Shown: positions 9,084 to 17,615 of the stretch, piece by piece
Position numbering within the stretch: the first letter of the stretch is position 1
How the letters are laid out: the number at the start of each line of letters is the position of its first letter
Assembly (NCBI RefSeq): GCF_016907495.1
Contig: NZ_JAFBCC010000001.1
Span: 1,984,001-2,048,000, forward strand
Length of the DNA stretch: 64,000 bases
Direction: 5' to 3'
From: Arthrobacter tumbae
GTDB taxonomy: Bacteria > Actinomycetota > Actinomycetes > Actinomycetales > Micrococcaceae
The notes under the pieces: model-generated
What the model was told of the DNA's origin: nothing
What the model saw: the letters and a program-made list of their open reading frames with translations, nothing else
Database searches by the model: none
Program-made: the position numbers and the translations under genes

Positions 9084-10151
9084 ATGAAAACTCCTTCACC
9101 GTTGCTTCTGGATGGACCTCGCGGGAGACGTCTGTGTTTGGAGCTCGTCATGGAGCTGGATCCTGATATAAGGCAGAGCGCTTTCCGGTTTGCGCACAGC
9201 CTCGATCCGGCAAGTGGAACGTCGAGGGTCTTGATAGGAGCCGATACTGGGGAAACCGCCTTGCCGTTCCTCGGTTGGTCCCCGTCCGAGCTGGCAGCAG
9301 CAATCGTTTCACTCGACTTGGCTCATATCGGTGCTGGTGCGCTCAACGCCGCTCTGCAACGATCAGTAGAGGCGGCGCGGTACTGGCAGGAACCAGACGG
9401 AGAAGACATACTCGCTGGACTACCTGAAGTACGCGAAGCCTTCGCACCTATCGCGGATAAGATCTTGGCCCTGCCGTCGATGCAATGGCTCCGCGAGCCA
9501 CGCCACATCGAACAATGGGCCATCGACTGGCGATCAGCTGACGACCCGGCCCCGTTGCCGCGTGCACCCCGGCAAGCACTATCGAAATGGGCGCAGGACG
9601 AGCGTGCGGAAGAACTGCGTGCCTCTCGGGACCGCCCGCAAGATCCACACGCCAACTGGTCCGGAACCTGGTGGTCAGTACCGCGCGGCACCATCAGCAC
9701 TGTGGGGCAGATCCCGGCAGGTTTGAGCCTCATCGAGGATTTTTTGGGATGGGAGCAGGCAACCGTTATCGCTGTCCGCGGGATTGGCGCAACGTATGAG
9801 ATCCGCACCGCAGATGACTGGGTAGCACTGTGCCGGAAGTACCCGCTGGAAGTAACCGCCTCACGCCGACACGACTGGTTCAAGACAACCGGTCGGAACG
9901 GCCGCTGGGTCCTCCCCGACTGGGAGCGAGTGGCCGATGAATGGGACGCCGTGCACCTGACAGGCTTGGGCTACCTCAGCAGCGCTGGCCAGGCCCTTCC
10001 CGTTGATTCCGACACGTCATCGGTCATCGCCGGCTGGGACCCAGACCGCACATTCTGGCTCACCGACGTGGCTCGAGAATGGGAGACACCACGACAGGCA
10101 TGGCACCGCCCCTCACCTCAAGAAGAAGCGTGGACACAACTTCCGAAATAA
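9084..10151 (+). CDS. uncharacterised 355-residue protein
   Basis: Soluble, tryptophan-rich protein (for example WSGTWWS about 190-196), with no signal peptide or membrane segment. The N-terminus runs SPLLLDGPRGRRLCLEL. The middle has a charged, proline-rich linker (DDPAPLPRAPRQ), and the C-terminal half contains WEQATVIAVRG and LTGLGYLSSAGQ. I recognise no catalytic motif. It is the largest gene without a known family in the array, forms its own unit, and is bounded on both sides by the dispersed motif. Confidence 0.75.
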   Translation: MKTPSPLLLDGPRGRRLCLELVMELDPDIRQSAFRFAHSLDPASGTSRVLIGADTGETALPFLGWSPSELAAAIVSLDLAHIGAGALNAALQRSVEAARYWQEPDGEDILAGLPEVREAFAPIADKILALPSMQWLREPRHIEQWAIDWRSADDPAPLPRAPRQALSKWAQDERAEELRASRDRPQDPHANWSGTWWSVPRGTISTVGQIPAGLSLIEDFLGWEQATVIAVRGIGATYEIRTADDWVALCRKYPLEVTASRRHDWFKTTGRNGRWVLPDWERVADEWDAVHLTGLGYLSSAGQALPVDSDTSSVIAGWDPDRTFWLTDVAREWETPRQAWHRPSPQEEAWTQLPK

Positions 10152-10168
10152 CGAAGGCGCGACGGTAT

Positions 10169-10184
10169 GTCCGCTGAGGGATCG
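10169..10184 (+). repeat. dispersed TGAGGGATC motif, copy 3
   Basis: GTCCGCTGAGGGATCG on the plus strand, between the genes at 9084 and 10258. Confidence 0.7.
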
Positions 10185-10380
10185 CCGCCGACCAGCACCC
10201 CGATGAGTTTCCTCGAGTTCCCTTCTGCTCGGGCCCCTCACGGGGCAAGCTTGGGTCATGCCCAATTCACCGAGTAGGCGGTACCCACACCCGTTCCAGA
10301 TTTGGATTGGAATCATTGTGGGGGTTTGTTTAGTTATCCCACCTCTGCTGCGGCTAGAGGAGCAGGGATGGACTGGCATC

Positions 10381-10386
10381 AACATT
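10381..10386. repeat. target site duplication of the IS21 element, left copy
   Basis: AACATT, identical to 13075-13080 on the other side of the element. Confidence 0.85.
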
Positions 10387-10457
10387 TGTCAATGGCCATT
10401 AGTTTCTGCCCACGGGCGGCCAGTAAAAGTGCCCGCTGGTGGCCAGTAAAACTGCCC
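10387..10457. repeat. IS21 left terminal inverted repeat
   Basis: Begins TGTCAATGGCCA and contains three GGCC...CTGCCC units. It matches the reverse complement of the right end. Confidence 0.85.
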
Positions 10458-10518
10458 TGTGATGGCCAACAGATCTGCCCACTGAGTGGTTCGGCGGGGT
10501 TGGCCATTTTTGGGGCGG

Positions 10519-11307
10519 TTAGTTCAGGGCTGTGACCCCCTTACCGGCGAGGGCTTGGGTGAGGCGGATCGAATCGCCGCTTGTTTGGCAGACGTGGGCG
10601 TGATGCAGGAGCCGGTCCACGGTGGCGGTGGCGAGGGTTTTGGGCATGAGCTCATCGAAACCGGCGGGGTGGAGGTTGGAGCTGATCGCAATGGAGCGCT
10701 TCTCGTAGGCTGCGTCCACGACCCGGTAGAGACCTTCGGCGGCGTCCGTGGCCACCGGCAACAGCCCGATGTCATCAATGACCACGAGCTCGGCGCGGAG
10801 GATCCGGGACACGGCCCTGGTGACGCTGTCATCGGTGCGGTGCGCCCGGATCAGGACGCCGAGGTCTTCGAGCCGGAACCAGGCCACGCGCATCCCGGCT
10901 TCCACGGCTTGCTGGCCGAGTGCTTCGAGGAAGAACGTTTTCCCGGTTCCGGAGGGCCCGCAGACGACCAGGTTTTCCCGCCGGGTGACCCATTCCAGGG
11001 TCCGTAGCGCGTGTTGGGTGGGGGCGGGGATGGAAGACGCGTCGGGGTCCCAGGCGTCGAAGGTTTTCCCGGTGGGGAATCCTGCTGCTTTGCGCCGGTT
11101 GGCGAGCATGGACCGTGCCCGTCCGGCGGTTTCCTCCGTGAAGAGGGCCTTGATGACCTCGACCGGCTCCCAACGCTGCGCTTTAGCGGTGGTGATCAGT
11201 TCCGGTGCCAGGGCGCGGGCGTGCGGCATCTTCAACTGACGCATCAGCGCTTCAAGGTCCGCAGGCAGGGGCGGTGCGGTGGTGTTGGTTGTGGTGACCG
11301 GGCTCAT
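10519..11307 (-). CDS. istB: IS21 helper ATPase IstB
   Basis: AAA+ ATPase of 262 residues that helps the IstA transposase choose and act on targets. The Walker A motif is GPSGTGKT (about residue 118) and Walker B is LVVIDDIGLLP (about 180). The usual IS21 helper is 240-270 residues, so it is full length. Its ATG overlaps the istA stop by four bases, so the two are translationally coupled. Confidence 0.95.
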   Translation of the reverse strand: MSPVTTTNTTAPPLPADLEALMRQLKMPHARALAPELITTAKAQRWEPVEVIKALFTEETAGRARSMLANRRKAAGFPTGKTFDAWDPDASSIPAPTQHALRTLEWVTRRENLVVCGPSGTGKTFFLEALGQQAVEAGMRVAWFRLEDLGVLIRAHRTDDSVTRAVSRILRAELVVIDDIGLLPVATDAAEGLYRVVDAAYEKRSIAISSNLHPAGFDELMPKTLATATVDRLLHHAHVCQTSGDSIRLTQALAGKGVTALN

Positions 11308-12875
11308 CGGGCGTCCTCCGCTGTGGTATCTGCGGTAATGGTGGTGTCGCTGGTAGGGGTGGTGGTGTGGTTCGGGGCGGGGTTGCCGATCGCCGCCCAG
11401 GCACTCGTTCCTTGAGTCAGCGAGGTGGTTTCATTCGCGGCGTGCGTGGTGGTGCGTTGGGTGGTGGCATTGAGGATCGAGGCCAGGTCACCGTGGGCGA
11501 ACCGGCCATGCAGCGCGGCGGTCCCGAGAGCCCGGTCCACGGCTGCGGTGCCGGCGATCTTCGCCAGGGTGACGGCTTCGGCCATTTTCACGTTCATCCG
11601 CTGCGCGCCGGTGGCGGCTGCTTCGATGAGCCAGGTCCGGGCGCCTTCCCCGAGGGCCAGGAACTCGGCCTCGTCAGCGGTGCGGGCCTTGACCGTGTAA
11701 TCGCCCGGGATGCGGGTCCTGGTGCCGGGGAAATGCTCATCACAGATGGCCGGGCTGCCCGGGCGGGTACGGCGGTGTCGGGCGACTTCGACCGGACCGG
11801 CTGGCCCGTGGTGGACGATGATGATCTGCTCGCCGGGCCCGGTGCCGTGGGCGCGGACGAACACGCGGGCGCCGAGCAGGTGCGCGGGCACCGAGTACTG
11901 CCCGTTTTCGAAGGTCACCATGGGGGTGTTCTCCGGGACGGTGCGGGCGAGCCCGAACGCGACCGTATGCGCAGCACCCGGGATCCGGTGCAACCGGGGT
12001 TGTTCCTCGGTGAGCATGGTCGCGGGTTTGCGCCGGGTAATCCGGTGTTCGCGCTGGTTCACATGATCCATGAACGCTTCGCACGCCTCCTCCAACTCGG
12101 TGAAAGTGCTGTAGTCGGTGCGGAGGTTGGTGTCTTTGGGTACGAGGTCGGCTTTGGCGAGTTTCACCGCGGCTTCGACCCCGCCCTTGCTTGCCGGGTC
12201 GGCGGGCTGGCAGGTCAGCACCGTTACGCCGTAATGCCGGGCGAAGTCCAGGGTCTGCTGGTTCCTCACCGGGACCCCGGCGACATGGGCGGTGGTCACG
12301 GATTTCTCGTTATCGGTGAGCACATACGTCGGTGCCCCGCCCAGGATCCGGAAGCACCGGTCCAGGGCGGCGAACACGCTCGGCGCGGTCCGGTCCTTGA
12401 GCGGAATCACGATCCGGAACCGGGACCAGGCCAGCCAGGCGACGAACAGGACGGTCTTCACCCCTCCGATGCGCGGGCCGTCGCCGAAGTCGTACTGCAA
12501 CCACATCCCCGGCTCGGTGATCCACGGCCGGTGGACCCGGACGTGTCCGAGCCGCCACGCGGCTTTGACCTGAGCGATGGCCCGCCGGGTGGAGCGCTCA
12601 GAGCCTTCATAGCCGAGGGCTACGAGCTTGTCGTGGGCTTTATCGGCGCGGATCCGGCCGTTGGATGTTTGGACCCACTCCTCGATTTTGGGCAGGAACG
12701 GGTCGGTGACCCGGTCCCGGGCAGCGGGTTCGGCGATCGGGCGGCCGGCGTCGCGTGCCGCGACATGCTTGGCAACAGTGTGGTGCGAGCAGCCCGTGAG
12801 CTCCGCTGTTGCGCGCAGCGACCCGGTCAGGTCGTAGGCAGCAAGAATTTCCATGATTTCTCCGTCAGACTTCAT
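11304..12875 (-). CDS. istA: IS21 transposase IstA
   Basis: DDE transposase of 523 residues. The N-terminus has a helix-turn-helix (ELTGCSHHTVAKHV). The catalytic core shows Asp in WLQYDFGDGP, Asp in YVLTDNEKSV and Glu in KGGVEAAVKLAK, with the usual spacing of the IS21 integrase fold. The C-terminal third is the beta-barrel/target-binding part. Reads away from the right terminal repeat into istB. No frameshift seen. Confidence 0.95.
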   Translation of the reverse strand: MKSDGEIMEILAAYDLTGSLRATAELTGCSHHTVAKHVAARDAGRPIAEPAARDRVTDPFLPKIEEWVQTSNGRIRADKAHDKLVALGYEGSERSTRRAIAQVKAAWRLGHVRVHRPWITEPGMWLQYDFGDGPRIGGVKTVLFVAWLAWSRFRIVIPLKDRTAPSVFAALDRCFRILGGAPTYVLTDNEKSVTTAHVAGVPVRNQQTLDFARHYGVTVLTCQPADPASKGGVEAAVKLAKADLVPKDTNLRTDYSTFTELEEACEAFMDHVNQREHRITRRKPATMLTEEQPRLHRIPGAAHTVAFGLARTVPENTPMVTFENGQYSVPAHLLGARVFVRAHGTGPGEQIIIVHHGPAGPVEVARHRRTRPGSPAICDEHFPGTRTRIPGDYTVKARTADEAEFLALGEGARTWLIEAAATGAQRMNVKMAEAVTLAKIAGTAAVDRALGTAALHGRFAHGDLASILNATTQRTTTHAANETTSLTQGTSAWAAIGNPAPNHTTTPTSDTTITADTTAEDAR

Positions 12876-13004
12876 ACAAGGGGTCTCTTCCTCGGTCAGG
12901 TTTGATGCGATTCGACACCGTCATCAAACCCCGGGAAGAGGCCCCGTACCGCTTAAGACGCGGTAGGAACAGTAAGGAAGTGGGCAGATCTCATGGCCAC
13001 CGGT

Positions 13005-13074
13005 GGGCAGTTTTACTGGCCGTCAGTGGGCACTTTCGTGGCCGCCTATGGGCAGTTTTTCATGGCCGCTAACA
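13005..13074. repeat. IS21 right terminal inverted repeat
   Basis: Reverse complement begins TGTTAGCGGCCATG and then follows the left end with about 75-80% identity over 70 bases. Confidence 0.85.
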
Positions 13075-13080
13075 AACATT
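13075..13080. repeat. target site duplication of the IS21 element, right copy
   Basis: AACATT, matching 10381-10386. Confidence 0.85.
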
Positions 13081-13211
13081 TTCTTCGTTATTGCAGGTTC
13101 AGCGATAACAGCGGTCTGGATCGTACTCGCGGTCATGCGAACGCGTGCCAGACGTCATGACACAGAAACGGGTATCACTGGACCTTCGTCCGAACGCATC
13201 AGTCCCCGGGA

Positions 13212-13871
13212 GTGACGACGCGTGACTCATCACAGCCGAATCTCCCGCCGAGCGGCACGGTAGAGGATCCGTGCGGGCCGGACATTCAGCTGATGGATGA
13301 AGCAACGCATACTGAGTGGGTGAGAACCCTGAATGTACTGAGCGTGGTACCGGCTCAGGTGAGTTATGAGGGGCGAACCACCCCTATCGAGTTTCATGAT
13401 TTCGTGATCGACGGACGGCTCTTGCGCGAGAGGCTGCAAGTTCCCGCTGACTTCAGTGCGATCGAACAAGAGACGACAGCATTGCGTCGAGACTGGCCGC
13501 ACGCTGCTGTCGAACAGATCGACAGGCTCTGCCTCACCGAACCAGGGGATTTCGTGGACGGCCGTGTTGCTATTCTCGCCTGCCCGGTCTGCGGGGATAT
13601 CGATTGTGGCGCTGTCAGTGCCACAATTTCGGTCGAGGAAAGCACCGTCACTTGGGAGGAATTCGGCTGGCAAGACGGATACACGGATGATCCACCGCAG
13701 CCATGGTTATTCGAGCCTCAGTGTTTTACCTTCGACAAGACCGCCTATCTGGCCCTCATGCATCAGCTCCGCGAACAATTCGCCGAGCTTGTACCGCCAC
13801 TTGAGGAAGAAGAAAAACAAAACAGGCGGCCGCTCCTTGCGTGGCTTCGGCGGTCGAAACCTCGAGCTTAG
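13212..13871 (+). CDS. unknown protein, member 2 of the CPxC/VTWxxFGW family
   Basis: 219 residues if started at the GTG that overlaps the upstream stop; an ATG at 13294 would give 192 residues and is better aligned with its paralogs. Landmarks: FVIDGRLLRERL, LACPVCGDIDCGAVS, VTWEEFGWQDGY and FTFDKTAYL. The three cysteines in CPVCGDIDC could bind metal. The C-terminus is basic. A degenerate copy of the dispersed motif lies at 13256-13270, inside the longer reading, which favours the ATG. Function unknown. It was cotranscribed with the gene split by IS21. Confidence 0.8.
   Translation: MTTRDSSQPNLPPSGTVEDPCGPDIQLMDEATHTEWVRTLNVLSVVPAQVSYEGRTTPIEFHDFVIDGRLLRERLQVPADFSAIEQETTALRRDWPHAAVEQIDRLCLTEPGDFVDGRVAILACPVCGDIDCGAVSATISVEESTVTWEEFGWQDGYTDDPPQPWLFEPQCFTFDKTAYLALMHQLREQFAELVPPLEEEEKQNRRPLLAWLRRSKPRA
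13256..13270 (+). repeat. degenerate dispersed motif
   Basis: CACGGTAGAGGATCC, close to the copy at 14331 (CACGGTGGAGGATCG). It lies 24 bases before the ATG at 13294. Confidence 0.4.
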
Positions 13872-14006
13872 ACATACGTTGACCGTAAGTAACGAAAGAG
13901 GTGCTCAAGCACTGCCCCGAGAATGCGCCCGGTTGAGGATGAGCTAGAGGACGACCTTTGGCTGTTGCTAGTTCTCGTGGCTCATAGGTAGGCGATGCAG
14001 AGTGCT

Positions 14007-14225
14007 CTATTCGGACCGCGAAGGCGCTTTGGGCGCTCTGCGGTAGGCGTATGGGAGCCAGCCCAAAAACCCTAGGTTCAAAGCCAGGACTACCCAGAAG
14101 AGAACCGGATTAGACGGGTCTCCATCGAACAAAAGTGAGAGGCGATTTAGCAATAGCAGCACTGCGAGGAAGCCTATGAACAGGATTTCGCCCCTGGTCG
14201 CCCGTCTTAGCTTCCAACTGCCCAT
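14007..14225 (-). CDS. small two-helix membrane protein
   Basis: 72 residues, two hydrophobic helices (LFIGFLAVLLLLNRLSLL and VLFWVVLALNLGFLGWLPYA) and a basic C-terminus. No family recognised. It is the only minus-strand gene in the left half of the array. Confidence 0.55.
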   Translation of the reverse strand: MGSWKLRRATRGEILFIGFLAVLLLLNRLSLLFDGDPSNPVLFWVVLALNLGFLGWLPYAYRRAPKAPSRSE

Positions 14226-14330
14226 GCAGCGATCCTAGTCTCTGAGTCAATAACGCCGGGATGCGGCAGCCCCGCCTATTGTGGGTCATGCACTGACTGC
14301 TCGCCAGACGGGCTTAACGACAAGACAAGG

Positions 14331-14345
14331 CACGGTGGAGGATCG
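14331..14345 (+). repeat. dispersed motif, copy 4 (degenerate)
   Basis: CACGGTGGAGGATCG, 20 bases before the ATG at 14366. The equivalent position of the inverted paralog at 20863 carries the canonical GGTGAGGGATCG, so this copy has drifted. Confidence 0.6.
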
Positions 14346-14365
14346 CTACTGATAGTTGTCTTTTG

Positions 14366-15235
14366 ATGCATCCTGATGAGATGCAATCGAGCAAGCGAGA
14401 ACAGAAGAGCATCACTGAAAGCGTCACGGTGCTGCTCAACCGATTGGACCCAAACAGGGTTGAACCCGGCGGCCATGACGGTGCCCCGTGGGACGAGTAC
14501 GCGAACGAGGCGCATTCGATGGCAAGCCTGCTCATCAACAAGGGATCAATCACTGTCGATCAGATAGACGCGATTTGGCAGAAGTGGTTCTCGGAACCAC
14601 TTAGCGTCGTTGTCGGTGCTACGCAGACCGAGCAGTTCGCTGCTAGCCTCAACTCGCTAATCGGACCAGCGGAGCAGCTGAGAGTCTTCAGTGATAACGC
14701 CTCTTTGGGTCCGAAGGTTAGGGCGGCGATTATGACTAATGACGACATGTCCAAGCTGACATTGGAGCGCGGTGTCGCCATCCGCCAACGCTGGGGTCGT
14801 GCCGCCGTTCAGGTGGGAGGGCTGCAATGGTCCATCGACGATAGACCTTTAGCGCTCATCCTGCAGGAGGCTAGGTCGTCGCTGCCGAAGGAAGGGCGCC
14901 ACCTCACCGCTGACCTCTACTATTCCGTTTTGCAGCGAAGCAACGATGACTACGGGGACGCCGGCCGCGACGCACTACGGTTCCTGCTCGGCGAGGACGA
15001 TTGGGAGGGATTTCCCGGTCGTGTTCCGCTCCTTATCGGACAATGTCTGCATGTCGAGTGCGCAGTGATCAGTGCCATCATCGAACGTCACGACGACGCT
15101 GTGACCTGGAGCCAGTTCCAAGCTCACCAACCTGGGCCAGAGGTGGAGGGATTCCCGTTTCCTTCCGCCATCACCTATACATTTGACCGCGAGCAACACG
15201 ATTCCGTTCTACGCGAGGCCCAAGCCCAGATCTAG
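14366..15235 (+). CDS. unknown two-domain protein, member 3 of the CPxC/VTWxxFGW family (intact copy)
   Basis: 289 residues. An N-terminal helical domain (about 1-110, with DAIWQKWFSEPL and EQFAASLNSLI) is joined to the family domain, which starts near WSIDDRPLALIL (about 155) and has GQCLHVECAVISA, VTWSQFQAHQPG and YTFDREQHD. The family CPxC is reduced to QCLHVEC. ATG at 14366, with TTG directly before it. A close relative lies inverted at 19985-20842, with over 80% identity in the C-terminal half but an in-frame stop. Function unknown. Confidence 0.8.
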   Translation: MHPDEMQSSKREQKSITESVTVLLNRLDPNRVEPGGHDGAPWDEYANEAHSMASLLINKGSITVDQIDAIWQKWFSEPLSVVVGATQTEQFAASLNSLIGPAEQLRVFSDNASLGPKVRAAIMTNDDMSKLTLERGVAIRQRWGRAAVQVGGLQWSIDDRPLALILQEARSSLPKEGRHLTADLYYSVLQRSNDDYGDAGRDALRFLLGEDDWEGFPGRVPLLIGQCLHVECAVISAIIERHDDAVTWSQFQAHQPGPEVEGFPFPSAITYTFDREQHDSVLREAQAQI

Positions 15236-15306
15236 GTCACCGGATAGCGTTCGATGGGCGATAACCAATCGAGACTTCAAGCGAAGGCTGTCAGTAGGCT
15301 GTCCTG

Positions 15307-15855
15307 ATGGCCAACATAGACGCCTTTCGCTTAGTTCCTCGATCGAGCTCGATTGACCGCATGCACCCCGAAGGTGAGCACCGCATTGATTTCCTCGATG
15401 TGATGGTGAAGGACCAACCATTACGCGAGCTGATACGGGTACCTGAGGAGTTGGCGCCTTTGGAGTTCGGGGCAACCTCACTCAGAGACGATATCGGGCC
15501 ACGAGCTGCTATCGAGCAGTTGGATCGGTTCCTCGGACGCCTGCCCGGGGACTTCGACGATGGGCGTGTGGCCTTGTACCTGTGCCCGATTGATGGTGAT
15601 TTGTTGTGCGGCGCGGTGAGTGTGGAGATAGTACGCACGCCGGAGGCGGTGACTTGGCGGAAGTTGGGGTGGGAAAAGCCAGAGGCGTTGGACGAGCCTG
15701 AACTGACGCTGTTCCATGACCAATCCTTCACATTCGATCGTCGGCAGTACGAGGAAGTGCTCGAAGGCCTTCGCAGCAAATACGCGGCGCGAATGACCCC
15801 ATCAGAAGTTGCGCGTAACGCCGTCCGCCGCTTCTTACAACGTGGGAAGCCCTGA
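15307..15855 (+). CDS. unknown protein, member 4 of the CPxC/VTWxxFGW family
   Basis: 182 residues. Landmarks in order: FLDVMVKDQPLRELI, GDFDDGRVALYLCP, DLLCGAVSVEI, VTWRKLGWEKPE and FTFDRRQYEEVL. Closest in plan to the proteins at 13212 and 17616. It follows the gene at 14366 by 71 bases in the same direction. Soluble, acidic N-terminal half, basic C-terminus. Function unknown. Confidence 0.8.
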   Translation: MANIDAFRLVPRSSSIDRMHPEGEHRIDFLDVMVKDQPLRELIRVPEELAPLEFGATSLRDDIGPRAAIEQLDRFLGRLPGDFDDGRVALYLCPIDGDLLCGAVSVEIVRTPEAVTWRKLGWEKPEALDEPELTLFHDQSFTFDRRQYEEVLEGLRSKYAARMTPSEVARNAVRRFLQRGKP

Positions 15856-15897
15856 TCTCGTGAGGGTGGTGCGTTCTCGACGCACAGCGGAAACCAT

Positions 15898-15913
15898 GTG
15901 CGCTGAGGGATCG
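15898..15913 (+). repeat. dispersed TGAGGGATC motif, copy 5
   Basis: GTGCGCTGAGGGATCG on the plus strand, after the gene ending at 15855 and before the lipoprotein gene. Confidence 0.7.
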
Positions 15914-16012
15914 GCGATTGGGTGTAGGTCCGCGATTGGTCATCCTGTTGGCTTCACCCTTCGGCTTATTTGTGGAAGAGTGCCTTGAAAGTCCATGTGG
16001 GGGTGGAAAGTA

Positions 16013-16459
16013 ATGAAATTACGACGATCGCTGGGTGCAACCGCTAGCGCCCTTCTTTCTCTTGTCTTTCTGGCGGGATGTACCAATCAACCCGAGGACG
16101 AGGGCCTGTCTACATTCAGCTCGATGGATCAGGCTTACGCGGCCGTGGATGAGGTATTACAGTGCGAGTCCGATCCGGTCGGTGATCCGATCGTGCCTGT
16201 GGGAAATTCCGGGAAACTGACTACTGAGCAGAGGCTGTGCTCCGAGCATGTACAGGTCGACCTGTATCCGGATGAAGCCGCACTGCAGACAAGCTTCGAA
16301 ATTTTGGTCAATTCACACCAGGGCGAAGTCCATCTGGTCCGAGGGGCTAATTGGATTGTTGTCGACGTGACCGATGTAGCGACCGGCGAGCCGACGACCT
16401 GGGACATCCAACGCCTAGCCGAGGAGCTGAACGGCCGGTACACGACTGCTGGCACATAG
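16013..16459 (+). CDS. small lipoprotein, unknown function
   Basis: 148 residues. A basic start (MKLRRSLGATASA) leads to the lipobox LAGC (about residues 18-21), so the mature protein is a lipid-anchored surface protein of about 127 residues. It has two further cysteines (LQCES and RLCSE) that could form a disulfide. The start at 16013 has GTGGAAAG upstream. Followed 31 bases later by a membrane-protein gene, so probably a two-gene unit. Confidence 0.75.
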   Translation: MKLRRSLGATASALLSLVFLAGCTNQPEDEGLSTFSSMDQAYAAVDEVLQCESDPVGDPIVPVGNSGKLTTEQRLCSEHVQVDLYPDEAALQTSFEILVNSHQGEVHLVRGANWIVVDVTDVATGEPTTWDIQRLAEELNGRYTTAGT

Positions 16460-16490
16460 CCGATCCATAGCCGCTGAGGAGCCCATCATT

Positions 16491-16769
16491 TTGAACAGCA
16501 TACTGGTCGCCACTTCGCCCGGTTCCCCGACTATCGGAGGAATCGTCGGATCCGCGATACTCCTGATCATCCTCGTGGGCGTCCTCGTAAGATTGATCAT
16601 CGTCATGGTGCGCTGTGGAAAAGACGGGGTCAAAAGGGAAGTACTCGGACCGGTCTTCAAGTCCGGCGGAGTTCAATCCGAACTATATGGCTTCAAACCG
16701 ACCGAAGCCCAAGATCTAAAGCCAGATGAACACGGCTCTGCATCTGACGACTCACGCCGGAACCCGTAG
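16491..16769 (+). CDS. small single-pass membrane protein (TTG start)
   Basis: 92 residues: one strong helix (IVGSAILLIILVGVLVRLII) with a glycine/proline-rich outside segment and a charged cytoplasmic tail. GAGGAG lies upstream of the TTG. Unknown family. Likely cotranscribed with the lipoprotein. Confidence 0.55.
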   Translation: MNSILVATSPGSPTIGGIVGSAILLIILVGVLVRLIIVMVRCGKDGVKREVLGPVFKSGGVQSELYGFKPTEAQDLKPDEHGSASDDSRRNP

Positions 16770-16781
16770 TCATCCGCTGCT

Positions 16782-16793
16782 GTCTGAGGGATC
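16782..16793 (+). repeat. dispersed TGAGGGATC motif, copy 6
   Basis: GTCTGAGGGATC on the plus strand, 28 bases before the full palindrome. Confidence 0.6.
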
Positions 16794-16820
16794 TTGTCTC
16801 AGTCGACCTAGGTCGGAAGG

Positions 16821-16846
16821 GTGCGGTGAGGGATCCCTCACCGCAC
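16821..16846. repeat. perfect 26-bp palindromic form of the dispersed motif
   Basis: GTGCGGTGAGGGA followed directly by its exact reverse complement. It is the only copy with two full half-sites and lies at the point where the other copies change orientation. Confidence 0.85.
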
Positions 16847-16928
16847 GCTCACTCATCCCTCGTGTGTGGACCGGGCAAATGGTTCTCGACCAGTACGATG
16901 AGCGGCATGAAGGGGGAACCCAAGTCGA

Positions 16929-17333
16929 ATGAGTCATGAAGAAGATGCACCTCATGCTTTGTTGGAGATCGCATCAGAAGCGCAACGGATCATTGCAGAT
17001 TTACCGGAGGGCGTGAGTGGGACCGTTGATTTCCGTGGACATCATGTGTACATGGAACTTCAGCGTCCTGGTTCTCCTGCTTTCGAGATAGTCCTCGGGA
17101 GTGAGGTTCCTGAAATCGTCTACGACGCACAGTTCATCCAATTCAAATCGATTGGCGGTGAGATGGAAGATCAATTCGAGTTCGCGCGAACGACTGCGAA
17201 TGAGATCGCTGAATTCCTTCTGAGCGGAAGGGCCGTCACCGAGTGCAAGAGCCGTATCTTCAAGCGGACCTATCTACTCATACCCCTGTCCGATGGCACT
17301 GAGTGGAAGATGAAGAAATTTTCTGCCAACTGA
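16929..17333 (+). CDS. unknown 134-residue protein
   Basis: Soluble, acidic N-terminus (SHEEDAPHALLEIASEA), a predicted beta-rich middle (GTVDFRGHHVYMELQRPG) and a basic C-terminus ending WKMKKFSAN. No domain recognised. Small acidic alpha/beta proteins of this kind are common among immunity proteins of polymorphic toxin loci, but nothing in the sequence proves that. No toxin gene is adjacent. Confidence 0.6.
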   Translation: MSHEEDAPHALLEIASEAQRIIADLPEGVSGTVDFRGHHVYMELQRPGSPAFEIVLGSEVPEIVYDAQFIQFKSIGGEMEDQFEFARTTANEIAEFLLSGRAVTECKSRIFKRTYLLIPLSDGTEWKMKKFSAN

Positions 17334-17615
17334 GCTTGGACTCGCGTTTCGCCTCTCAATCAGGGTACGGCGGCGCCCCACCTGCTTGCCGCAGCATTAA
17401 TGATGATGAAGCACGCCAAGCTGTCCTCGCCCTGGTGCCTACGACAAGGGCCAGATACTGGGAGACCTGAAGAAGTGCCCCCGGCTCCTCATCCCATCCA
17501 TTACCGAGCCCTTAGTAAGACGGTCGAATGGGCCAAGGCGCCGCGCTGCCGTTGTGAGTACTCTTCACCCACCAGGCGCCAGAATTGAAGAAACAAGAAA
17601 TCCTTGGGAGGTGAA

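Larger units (their letters stand above)
10387..13074 (-). mobile_element. IS21 family insertion sequence, 2688 bp
   Basis: Complete element with istA and istB on the minus strand, TGT at both ends and a 6-bp duplication AACATT outside. The termini are long imperfect inverted repeats of about 70 bp made of several GGCCAGTAAAACTGCCC-like units, the multiple terminal transposase sites typical of IS21. Both genes are intact, so it may be active. Confidence 0.93.
10258..13215 (+). pseudogene. small two-helix membrane protein gene split by an IS21 element
   Basis: Codons 1-43 lie at 10258-10386 and the remainder at 13081-13215. Removing the IS and one copy of the duplication AACATT restores a single 87-residue frame with no extra stop. 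The product would have two membrane helices (IGIIVGVCLVIPPLL and FFVIAGSAITAVWIVLAVM) and a charged C-terminal tail. Its stop overlaps the GTG of the next gene (GTGA), so the two were cotranslated before the insertion. Function unknown. Confidence 0.85.

Noticed and set aside
11367..12905. Long plus-strand frame opposite istA
   Set aside because: It is the antisense shadow of a clear IS21 transposase; glycine/arginine/proline-rich with no homology.
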